A stretch of 5,229 nt of DNA from JANOQP01 sp044227705 (GTDB taxonomy: Bacteria > Bacteroidota > Bacteroidia > Chitinophagales > Saprospiraceae). The stretch is taken from positions 1 to 5,229 of the forward strand of contig JBGAWE010000274.1 of NCBI GenBank assembly GCA_044227705.1. The letters run 5' to 3'. The translations under genes and the position numbers were made by a program. Below are positions 1 to 5,150 of this stretch, piece by piece (position 1 is the first letter of the stretch; every line of letters begins with the position of its first letter). The notes under the pieces were generated by a model. That model was not told the DNA's origin. It ran no database searches and saw only the letters and a list, made by a program, of their open reading frames with translations.

Positions 1-916
1 AATCGGCACCCGCCAGTTTCTCGCGCACCGCCCGCTCGACGGCATCGGGTTCTTTCACTTTCTCGAGCCAGCGGGTGGCCACTTCCTTGTTGCCGACGAG
101 CGCGGCGACGCGGGCGCAGACGGCGAAAACCGCGTCGGAAAGCTCGCGGTCCATCGCGCCGTCCCAGAAGGCGGAGAGGTCGGGCAGCGAGCGGAAATCG
201 GAGGTGCCCTCGTGGCTCGAATTGGGAGAGGCGAACTGCAGTTGCAGCCGGAGGCTGTCTTTTCTCTGGATGAAATTGCCCCAAATGACGAGGTCGGCAC
301 CGCAGTACTCGGCCATGCGGAGGGCCTTTTCCTTGTCGGGCAGCCCGTCCTCGGGGTTGAAGCCCTTTTTGGTTTCGGTCGAGACGGACAGCTTCTGTTT
401 TTCCACCAGCTTGTTGATTTCGAGCCGGATGGCCTCATCGACCTTCGGCGGCTCGATGTTTTTGTCGCCGCCGCCGAGCGAGCCGAACGGCAGCACCATA
501 ACCTTCAAAGCCTTCGACTCGTCGAAATCGGGGCAGCCGACCCTGAATTTTGGATAGAAAACCAGCACCGCCGCGAACACAGCCGCCGCAATCCCGACCC
601 CGAGCCAGAGGCCGCGCCGCATCTTTTTTTCGGGTGAAACTCGCCCCGAGCCGCCCTTTTCGACCGTGTCGAGGAGGCCGAGGAGCGAGTCGGCGGCGCG
701 GGCCGATTCGCGGCGAGCCTCGTCCAATGTTGAGATTCCTTTTTGCTGGTTTTGCCGCGAAAGCTGCCAGTTCGACTCGATGACGCGCAGCATCCGCAGG
801 GCCTGCGCTTGGCGCGGGTCGACTCCGAGGGCGGACTTGAAGACGGAGATGGCCTCACCAATTTCGCCACTTTCGATGAGCGACTTGACGGTCCGGGAGA
901 AGGATTGGTTTTCCAT
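1..916 (-). CDS. Membrane protein with EAD11-like N-terminus, one TM helix and a CsgG/TolB-like domain (3' end outside window)
   Basis: An open frame of 305 codons starts at the ATG at 916 and is still open at base 1, so the C-terminus is missing. Residues 1-83 are helical and resemble effector-associated domain 11: a 'SLIESGEIGEAI' opening helix, then 'NWQLSRQNQQKGIS', an acidic/Arg helix and a closing 'SLLGLLD'. EADs are adaptor domains of NTP-dependent conflict systems. A basic stretch (KKMRRG, 97-102) precedes one hydrophobic helix at about 103-121, predicting a cytosolic N-terminus and an exported C-terminus. Residues 136-230 look like the CsgG/TolB/FlgO fold: strand 'LKVMVLPFGS', helix 'DEAIRLEINKLVEK', then 'GADLVIWGNF' and strand 'SLRLQLQFA'. 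Residues 255-305 are helical and may begin TPR repeats. It lies 48 bases after rmlD on the same strand. The fold assignments come from pattern recognition; the gene is certain, its function is not known. Confidence 0.85.
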   Translation of the reverse strand, partial: MENQSFSRTVKSLIESGEIGEAISVFKSALGVDPRQAQALRMLRVIESNWQLSRQNQQKGISTLDEARRESARAADSLLGLLDTVEKGGSGRVSPEKKMRRGLWLGVGIAAAVFAAVLVFYPKFRVGCPDFDESKALKVMVLPFGSLGGGDKNIEPPKVDEAIRLEINKLVEKQKLSVSTETKKGFNPEDGLPDKEKALRMAEYCGADLVIWGNFIQRKDSLRLQLQFASPNSSHEGTSDFRSLPDLSAFWDGAMDRELSDAVFAVCARVAALVGNKEVATRWLEKVKEPDAVERAVREKLAGAD

Positions 917-936
917 GTTAGCTGATTTTTTCGAGG

Positions 937-968
937 CTAAATTATTGAAAACCAATGTTTTGCGTCAA
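937..968 (-). promoter_or_regulatory. Possible weak promoter of the EAD11-like gene
   Basis: On the minus strand TAATTTAG (937-944) matches the Bacteroidota -7 element TAnnTTTG at 7 of 8 positions. A TTG (966-968) lies 21 bases upstream, overlapping the rmlD stop codon, which is an acceptable -33 spacing. The -7 element ends 20 bases before the ATG, leaving a very short leader. The gene may instead be read through from rmlD. Confidence 0.3.
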
Positions 969-1837
969 TCCAAGATTTCGAGGCAGCGGGCCAGCCCGTC
1001 GCGCCAGTGCGGAATGTCCAGCCCGAAGGCGGCCTTGATTTTTGCCTTGTCCAAAACAGAAAAGGGCGGCCGCTCGGCGGGCGTCGGGTACTCTGCCGAG
1101 CGGATGGGCAGGACGCGGCAGCCCACATTTTTCATCTCAAAAATGGCGGCGGCAAAGTCGTACCAACTCGTCACGCCCTCGTTCGAGAAGTGCCACACGC
1201 CCCGGAATTCCTCTTTTGAAATCCTCCCCGAATCGACAGCCGCGATGATTTCGAGGATTGCGGATGCGAGGTCGGGCGCGTAGGTCGGCGTGCCGATTTG
1301 GTCGAAGACAATGCGCAGTTCCGACCGCTCGCGGCCGAGGCGGAGCATCGTTTTTGCGAAGTTGTTGCCGAAGGCCGAGTAGACCCACGACGTCCGAAGA
1401 ATCATCGTCGCCGGGTTGGCGGCGAGGGCAGCACGGTCGCCGAGGAGCTTTGTTTTCGCGTAAACGCCCTTCGGCGATTCGGGGTCGCCCTCTTTGAAAG
1501 GCGTGTTCTGCCGGTTGTGGTAGACGTAGTCCGTCGAGATGTGGATGAGCGGCAGCCAGTGCCCCGAGCAGGCGGCGGCGAGGTTGCGCGGCCCGGCGAC
1601 GTTGATTTTTTTGGCCAAAACCGGGTCGCTCTCCGCCTTGTCGACAGCGGTGTAGGCGGCGAGGTTGACAACCCACTTGATTTCGGGGTTCTTTTTGAAA
1701 AAGAGATTGACCGCCCGCCGGTCGGTGATGTCGAGTTCGTCGACGTCGACGAAAAGAAAGCGGGGGCCGCGAACCCGGGCCGCCATGTCTTGAAAGCACT
1801 GGCCGACTTGGCCTTTGCCGCCGGTTATCAGAATCAT
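965..1837 (-). CDS. rmlD: dTDP-4-dehydrorhamnose reductase
   Basis: RmlD (RfbD) reduces dTDP-4-keto-L-rhamnose to dTDP-L-rhamnose with NAD(P)H, the last step of the rhamnose donor pathway for surface polysaccharides; it is cytosolic. The 290-residue length is normal. Visible landmarks are the Rossmann loop GGKGQVG (6-12), DELDITD (33-39), NLAAYTAVDKAE (58-69), the active-site STDYV (101-105) with Thr102, and Tyr126-x3-Lys130 in YAKTK. The spacing of Thr, Tyr and Lys equals that of Salmonella RmlD. RTSWVY (148-153), DQIGTPTYA (179-187) and a C-terminal RPPFSVLDKAK complete the family pattern. The ATG at 1837 puts the Rossmann strand at residue 2, so the start is secure. It begins 12 bases after the dinB stop codon, indicating cotranscription. 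No rmlA, rmlB or rmlC lies in the window. Confidence 0.95.
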   Translation of the reverse strand: MILITGGKGQVGQCFQDMAARVRGPRFLFVDVDELDITDRRAVNLFFKKNPEIKWVVNLAAYTAVDKAESDPVLAKKINVAGPRNLAAACSGHWLPLIHISTDYVYHNRQNTPFKEGDPESPKGVYAKTKLLGDRAALAANPATMILRTSWVYSAFGNNFAKTMLRLGRERSELRIVFDQIGTPTYAPDLASAILEIIAAVDSGRISKEEFRGVWHFSNEGVTSWYDFAAAIFEMKNVGCRVLPIRSAEYPTPAERPPFSVLDKAKIKAAFGLDIPHWRDGLARCLEILD

Positions 1838-1849
1838 TTTTCGGAAAGT

Positions 1850-2377
1850 TTAGGGCAAGAGGACGCTGTACCGCTCCCGCAGAAGGTTGATGTGGTGGAC
1901 GTTGTGCCCTACCGTCGCGTAAATCATCGCCCGAGCCGAGACCATCCAAGTGCTGGCTTTGCCGGTGCGCTTCGACTGCTCGTCGGTCATGTTTTTCACC
2001 ATGAAAATCGTGTTTTCGCGCACGGCCTTGAACTCTTTGAGGAGGTCGGCGAGGGTCCGGCCGCTCACATCGGTGGCGGCCATCCAGTCGTCTTGGTTGA
2101 AGCCGGGCAGCGGCTGGCGGTCGTTTTTCGAGAACCAAAGGGCGCGGAACATGAAGACCCGCTCCGTGTCGATCATGTGGGCGAGCTTCTGTTTGAGGCT
2201 CCATTTCCCCTCGGCATAGCCCCGGTCGTGGGCCTCAACGGGGAATTTCGAGAACTCGGCCTGCGTCTCCTTAAAGGTTTTGCGCAGCGAGGAAAGGATG
2301 TTGCCCTTCGGGGCGAGGTTGATGTAGTTCTCGTGGAAGGGGGCGAACTCGCCCTTTTTCGGTCTGCCGATGGCCAT
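1850..2377 (-). CDS. DinB family protein (DinB_2-like putative metalloenzyme)
   Basis: The 175-residue protein fits the DinB/YfiT four-helix-bundle superfamily, whose members bind a divalent metal through three histidines and include thiol transferases. Subfamily landmarks are GKWSLKQKLAHMIDTERVF (57-75), LPGFNQDDW (90-98) and GHNVHHINLLRERY (157-170). The likely metal ligands are His67 and the pair His158/His162. The N-terminal 'GEFAPFHENYINLAP' (9-23) matches how this group usually starts, supporting the ATG at 2377. There is no signal peptide or membrane segment, so it should be cytosolic. It leads the dinB-rmlD pair but lies only about 20 bases after the tRNA-Leu terminator, with no visible promoter between. 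Despite the family name, a DNA-damage role should not be assumed; the substrate cannot be read from the sequence. Confidence 0.92.
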   Translation of the reverse strand: MAIGRPKKGEFAPFHENYINLAPKGNILSSLRKTFKETQAEFSKFPVEAHDRGYAEGKWSLKQKLAHMIDTERVFMFRALWFSKNDRQPLPGFNQDDWMAATDVSGRTLADLLKEFKAVRENTIFMVKNMTDEQSKRTGKASTWMVSARAMIYATVGHNVHHINLLRERYSVLLP

Positions 2378-2397
2378 CGCTTGCCGTGATTTTGGTG

Positions 2398-2443
2398 AAA
2401 AAAGAAAGCCCGGACGGTTTCAGGGGAAACCTCCGGGCTTTTT
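2398..2443 (-). terminator. Rho-independent terminator of tRNA-Leu
   Basis: AAGCCCGGA (2406-2414) pairs with TCCGGGCTT (2432-2440). GGTTTC (2416-2421) pairs with GAAACC (2426-2431) around an AGGG loop, and only C2415 is bulged, giving a stem of 15 pairs. On the minus strand it is followed by TTTCTTTTTT and begins 6 bases after the tRNA discriminator base. The plus strand also ends in five T, so it could act both ways, but no plus-strand gene ends here. Confidence 0.9.
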
Positions 2444-2448
2444 CGCGG

Positions 2449-2532
2449 TGACCGAGAATGGAGTCGAACCATCACGTCCTTTCGAACACTACCCCCTCAA
2501 AGTAGCGCGTCTACCAATTTCGCCACTCGGCC
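2449..2532 (-). tRNA. tRNA-Leu, anticodon GAG
   Basis: An 84-nt class II tRNA folds fully. The acceptor stem GGCCGAG/CUCGGUC has one G-U pair, with discriminator A (2449), as expected for Leu. The D-stem is GCG/CGC. The anticodon stem CUACU/GGUAG (closed by U-G) holds the loop UUGAGGG with anticodon GAG, reading CUC and CUU. The long variable arm GUUC-GAAA-GGAC is typical of Leu. The T-arm is GAUGG-UUCGACU-CCAUU. The genome encodes CCG after the discriminator, so the final A of CCA must be added by the CCA-adding enzyme. It is a single gene with its own promoter and terminator. Confidence 0.97.
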
Positions 2533-2546
2533 GCGTCTTGTTGGGT

Positions 2547-2569
2547 GCCCGTCCTTTCGGAAGGCGGGC
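2547..2569 (-). promoter_or_regulatory. Hairpin in the tRNA-Leu initiation/leader region
   Basis: GCCCG pairs with CGGGC and CCTT with AAGG, around a CCGA loop with one bulged A. The element starts at the last base of the -7 box and ends 14 bases before the tRNA. No T-tract follows it on the minus strand, so it is not a terminator. It may be a leader structure or may be chance in GC-rich DNA. Confidence 0.35.
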
Positions 2570-2600
2570 AAAAGTATTTTGGGCTTGGCCAGAAAACCAA
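2569..2600 (-). promoter_or_regulatory. Bacteroidota sigma-70-type promoter of tRNA-Leu
   Basis: On the minus strand TACTTTTG (2569-2576) is a perfect TAnnTTTG -7 element. A TTG -33 element (2598-2600) lies 21 bases upstream. An A/T-rich tract at about 2611-2626 sits where an UP element would be. The transcript would start roughly 25-30 bases before the mature tRNA, leaving a short 5' leader for RNase P. Confidence 0.75.
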
Positions 2601-2603
2601 GCC
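2582..2603. repeat. Inverted repeat inside the tRNA-Leu promoter
   Basis: GGCTTGG (2582-2588) and CCAAGCC (2597-2603) form a perfect 7-base inverted repeat with an 8-base spacer. The right arm contains the -33 TTG. A third GGCTTGG lies at 2634-2640. The position suits a regulator site, but nothing else shows that one binds. Confidence 0.4.
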
Positions 2604-2684
2604 GTGATAAGGTTTAAAATTTTTTGGAAGGATGGCTTGGTCCCTCGGAGGCTGGTCGGGTAGTGTTCAGATTCGCATTGGCGC

Positions 2685-2692
2685 CATATTTG
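2685..2692 (+). promoter_or_regulatory. Possible -7 element for the small secreted protein gene
   Basis: CATATTTG matches TAnnTTTG at 7 of 8 positions and lies 60 bases before the ATG at 2753. At the right upstream distance there is only GTG (2663-2665) in place of TTG, so this is a weak candidate. The rest of 2604-2752 holds the A/T-rich tract and no gene. Confidence 0.25.
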
Positions 2693-2752
2693 GGCTATGC
2701 AAAAACATCTACCCAACGGGTGAATCACTAACGCAATTTAATCTTCAACACC

Positions 2753-3214
2753 ATGTCTAATCGCCAGTTCCAAAACCTCGCTCGCACCATGAAGGCGGCC
2801 CTCGCCGTCGCCGTCCTTGCCACATCCGCCCGTGCGCAAATGGCTGAGAACCAATTGGTTGCCGTCGTCAACCACGAACCGCCCGCGAAGGTCGTCTACT
2901 ACGCCCCCGGTGCCTCGGCCAAGACCGACGTGCAGCCGACCTATGCCCGGCAGGCCCGCAAGCTCTCGGCCGCCTACGATGGTTTCGCCGTCGAATTGAT
3001 GGCCACCGACTTCCCGCTGTCGCGGGAGAACGCCCTGTTCCGCCAGTTCGGCCGCGTCTTCTTCGAGCGCGGCGACGACGGAAAATGGCACTACCTCATC
3101 CTCGCGCCCAGCTTTTCGAGCAAGAAAGGTGTCGAGGACTTCATCGCCATGATGCTCTCCAAGCGCGCGCCCGGGGCCTTGGCGGTCGAATACCGCGAGG
3201 GCAAGCGCAAATAG
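2753..3214 (+). CDS. Small exported protein with SPOR-like C-terminal domain, function unknown
   Basis: The protein has 153 residues from the ATG at 2753. A second ATG at 2789 (Met13) would give a more compact signal peptide, MKAALAVAVLATSARAQ, ending in the Ala-Gln usual in Bacteroidota; either start leaves an exported protein. Residues 75-153 look like one compact alpha/beta domain: 'YDGFAVELMATDFPL', then 'LFRQFGRVFFERGDDGKWHY', the strand 'YLILAPSF', the helix 'KKGVEDFIAMMLSK' and a final 'ALAVEYREGKRK'. The order strand, 'F.S...' turn, helix, then 'V.Y..GKR' recalls the second half of a SPOR (peptidoglycan-binding) repeat, but this is a resemblance only. No catalytic motif or TM segment follows the signal. 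The gene converges with the MORN-caspase gene and shares its terminator. It is probably periplasmic or surface-located. Confidence 0.85.
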   Translation: MSNRQFQNLARTMKAALAVAVLATSARAQMAENQLVAVVNHEPPAKVVYYAPGASAKTDVQPTYARQARKLSAAYDGFAVELMATDFPLSRENALFRQFGRVFFERGDDGKWHYLILAPSFSSKKGVEDFIAMMLSKRAPGALAVEYREGKRK

Positions 3215-3240
3215 TTTTGATTCAGAACCAGGTTACACAT

Positions 3241-3284
3241 AAAAAAGCCGCGAACCGGGAGACCGGGGCGCGGCTTTCTTTTTT
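3241..3284. terminator. Bidirectional terminator between convergent genes
   Basis: AAAGCCGCG (3244-3252) pairs perfectly with CGCGGCTTT (3269-3277), and an inner CCGG-GAGA-CCGG can also pair. The plus strand continues TTTCTTTTTT. The minus strand continues with a run of six T (the A-run at 3241-3246). It therefore serves both the plus-strand gene ending at 3214 and the minus-strand gene ending at 3304. Confidence 0.88.
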
Positions 3285-3303
3285 GTGGTCGGAAGTTCAC
3301 AAG

Positions 3304-5022
3304 TCACTTCCTCACCACCCCGACCGTCATCGCCGGGTCGTAGGTCCCTTTCAGGATGGGGCTTTGCCGGTTGCCCGTGTAGGCCCGGACGTTGTTGTAG
3401 ACGTAGTCGTAAAGCTCCTGCACGGAGATGATTTTGTCGCCGTTCCCGTCGGCCTCGCCCTTCAGTCCCCGGATGAGGAAGTGGCTGAAAACGCCCTGCC
3501 GCAGGCCGCTCGACTCGAGGCTCGTCTCCTCCCCTTTCGAAGACATCAAAAGGGCCGTGCCGCTGACCGATTTGGCCAAAGTCTGGTAGTAGCTGGCAAT
3601 CGCCTCGTTGTCCTCCCCCTCGCCGCGCATGGCGAAGATGCTGCCCGAGTGGCAGGCGTCGGCGATGAGCAGTTTGTACTTCGCCTTGCACTTCGAGAAG
3701 ATTTCCGTCAGCTCCTCGTGGGTGATCTTGTTGTTGAAGCCGTCGAAGTCGATGGGCAAGAAGGAACCTTTCAGCCCGTGACCCGAGAAATAGAGCAGCA
3801 CCAGGTCGTTCGGCCCGGCCATGTCGAAGGTCTCGGAGAGGGTCGAAAGGATGTTCTCCCGCGTCGCCTCCTCATCTATCATCACCTTCACCTGCTCGTC
3901 GGGCAGGGCACCGCCCTCGACACTTTTCAGAAAGGCGTAAAATCGATAAGCATCGTCGTCCGTGTACCGCAAGACCGGCATGTGATTGTAAGCCGACACC
4001 CCGACGACGACCGCGTAGACCTTTGTCTTTTGGGTGAAATCGGCTTTTTCCTTCTCCTTTTCGGCTTTTTCGGAGGCCGATTCCTCCTTTTTCTCGGCCA
4101 GCTCGCCGCCGACCGCCGACTCGGGTTTTTCCTTTCCGAGATAATTGCCGTCCTCCCAATAGCCGTCGACCTGCTTGCCATCGTGCAGGTAGAGCGTCCC
4201 CTTGCCGTTGAAGCTGCCGTTGGCCCATTCGCCGATGTAGCGGTCGCCGTTGGAGTAGGTGCAGGTCCCGCTGCCGTTCGCCGCCCCGTCCTTGAACTGG
4301 CCGACATATTTCGCCGCGCCCTCGCGGTAGATGTAGGTCCCCTTGCCCGACTCGCAGTTGCCCTCGACGCATCCGTGCTCGCCGTTTTCTGAAAAATTCA
4401 CGCCGACGAACTCGCCCTGCTTCCAGCGGCCGACGGTCTTCGTCGAGTCGAGGTGGAAGATGGTCCCCGCGCCGTGCGGGTAGCCCTCCTTGAAGTTGCC
4501 GACGAACTTCTCGCCGTTGGCAAAAAAGAAGGTCCCCCAGCCGTCGGGTTTCTTGTTCAAAAATTGCCCTTCGTACTTCGACCCGTCGGGATAGGCCAGC
4601 TTGCCGTTGCCGGACTCGCAGTTGCCCTCGATGCAGCCGGACTGGATGTTGGTGCCGTCGTCGGCCGCCTCCTCCTTCTTTTTGGCAATGTAGTCTTCCA
4701 GAAGGTTGCCTTTTTCGTCGACGGGCTTGCCTTTTTTCCAGTTGCCGGTGCGCTTGGTGCCGTCGGAATAGGTCTTCGTGCCCTTCCCTTCCGGGAAGCG
4801 GTCGCGCCACTCGCCCGAGTATTTCGAGCCATCGGTGTAATAGCAGACGCCGATGCCGTGGCACTCGCCGTTGCGGAAGTCGCCGACATACTTCGCGCCG
4901 GAGGGGAAGACATAGGTGCCCTTCCCGTTCTTGCAGTCGCCCGTCGTGCATTGGGCGGAGAGTTTCATCAAAAAGAGGATGGAAAAAAGGCCGGTCAAAA
5001 CCAGCTTCGGCATCGCGTGCAT
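3304..5022 (-). CDS. Secreted MORN-repeat / caspase-family (C14-like) protease
   Basis: The frame can start at ATG 5118, 5022 or 5013. I choose 5022 (572 residues) because it gives a standard signal peptide ('PKLVLTGLFSILFLM' core, 'KLSAQ' end, cut near residue 23); 5013 is nearly as good. The 5118 start adds 32 residues with ATA, TTA and AGA codons. Residues 25-296 hold nine MORN repeats in three blocks (25-105, 130-217, 218-296), each opened by CxxG[DN]C. A Lys/Glu-rich linker (310-328) precedes the caspase-like domain (333-572). That domain starts with 'KVYAVVVGVSAY', has His415 in YFSGHG and Cys457 in LIADACHSGS (the catalytic dyad, intact), 'LLMSSKGEETSLE', and an EF-hand-like loop DGNGDKIISVQE (525-536). 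Family members cleave after Arg/Lys or Asp; the specificity here is unknown. It is probably periplasmic or surface-exposed, with MORN repeats as binding or spacer modules. Confidence 0.93.
   Translation of the reverse strand: MHAMPKLVLTGLFSILFLMKLSAQCTTGDCKNGKGTYVFPSGAKYVGDFRNGECHGIGVCYYTDGSKYSGEWRDRFPEGKGTKTYSDGTKRTGNWKKGKPVDEKGNLLEDYIAKKKEEAADDGTNIQSGCIEGNCESGNGKLAYPDGSKYEGQFLNKKPDGWGTFFFANGEKFVGNFKEGYPHGAGTIFHLDSTKTVGRWKQGEFVGVNFSENGEHGCVEGNCESGKGTYIYREGAAKYVGQFKDGAANGSGTCTYSNGDRYIGEWANGSFNGKGTLYLHDGKQVDGYWEDGNYLGKEKPESAVGGELAEKKEESASEKAEKEKEKADFTQKTKVYAVVVGVSAYNHMPVLRYTDDDAYRFYAFLKSVEGGALPDEQVKVMIDEEATRENILSTLSETFDMAGPNDLVLLYFSGHGLKGSFLPIDFDGFNNKITHEELTEIFSKCKAKYKLLIADACHSGSIFAMRGEGEDNEAIASYYQTLAKSVSGTALLMSSKGEETSLESSGLRQGVFSHFLIRGLKGEADGNGDKIISVQELYDYVYNNVRAYTGNRQSPILKGTYDPAMTVGVVRK
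4135..4950 (-). repeat. Three MORN-triplet blocks in the caspase gene
   Basis: Block 1 spans 4950-4708, block 2 spans 4635-4372 and block 3 spans 4371-4135. Each encodes a Cys-x-x-Gly-Asp/Asn-Cys cap, then three MORN units of the form G.GT..Y..G..Y.G.W..G...G. Blocks 2 and 3 are 88 codons apart and contiguous. A 24-residue Lys/Glu/Asp-rich spacer separates blocks 1 and 2. The caps read CTTGDC, CIEGNC and CVEGNC. Confidence 0.85.
4349..4631. repeat. Exact 19-base direct repeat marking duplicated MORN blocks
   Basis: GACTCGCAGTTGCCCTCGA occurs at 4349-4367 and again at 4613-4631, 264 bases apart. It encodes the EGNCES cap residues of blocks 3 and 2. The matching point of block 1 has diverged. 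It indicates a tandem duplication of a block or recent conversion between blocks. Confidence 0.8.
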
Positions 5023-5053
5023 CGGCGTTCTGTTTAAGATTTGGGCGAGAAAC

Positions 5054-5069
5054 TGGCCGCTTCCGGCCA
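5054..5069 (-). promoter_or_regulatory. Hairpin-forming palindrome upstream of the caspase gene
   Basis: TGGCCG and CGGCCA form a perfect 6-base inverted repeat around a 4-base loop (GAAG when read on the minus strand). It ends 31 bases before the chosen ATG at 5022. It could be a leader hairpin or an operator. If translation began at 5118 it would lie inside the coding region. No convincing TAnnTTTG promoter for the caspase gene was found in 5023-5229. Confidence 0.35.
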
Positions 5070-5150
5070 ATATTGCGAGGGGGCAAAAAAAGCGGTTTTT
5101 GGACGGCCGCCGGGCCATTGGCCACTTTCAGGGATGGAAAAAAATTGAGC

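Noticed and set aside
1137..2204. A 355-codon minus-strand frame spanning dinB and rmlD
   Set aside because: It is another frame of the two real genes, Arg/Pro/His-rich, and crosses their boundary.
1850..2377. Bacillithiol or mycothiol transferase role for the DinB protein
   Set aside because: The His triad fits the superfamily, but no substrate-specific feature can be seen, so the specific function was not assigned.
1298..2389. A 363-codon plus-strand open frame antisense to rmlD and dinB
   Set aside because: Both minus-strand genes underneath have clear family motifs. The antisense product is a Val/Gly/Glu/Arg-rich sequence without recognisable motifs, as expected from the mirror of GC-rich codons.
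2489..2728. A 79-codon minus-strand frame over the tRNA-Leu region
   Set aside because: It overlaps the tRNA and its promoter and has no supporting family signal.
3085..4392. A 435-codon plus-strand open frame across the end of the small secreted gene and the caspase gene
   Set aside because: It runs through the shared bidirectional terminator and lies antisense to the MORN and caspase motifs. Its composition is low-complexity hydrophobic and Arg-rich.
4951..5022. Lipoprotein signal peptide in the caspase
   Set aside because: The Cys follows Ala-Gln (KLSAQC), which does not fit a lipobox; an ordinary signal peptidase I site is a better reading.
1..5022. A single EAD/caspase conflict system spanning the window
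   Set aside because: The EAD-like domain is predicted to be cytosolic and the caspase to be exported. Three unrelated genes and a tRNA lie between them, so the sequence does not support one linked system.
3872..5125. A 417-codon minus-strand frame overlapping the MORN region
   Set aside because: It is a frame-shifted reading of the MORN-caspase gene, Arg/Gly/Gln-rich, with no family features.
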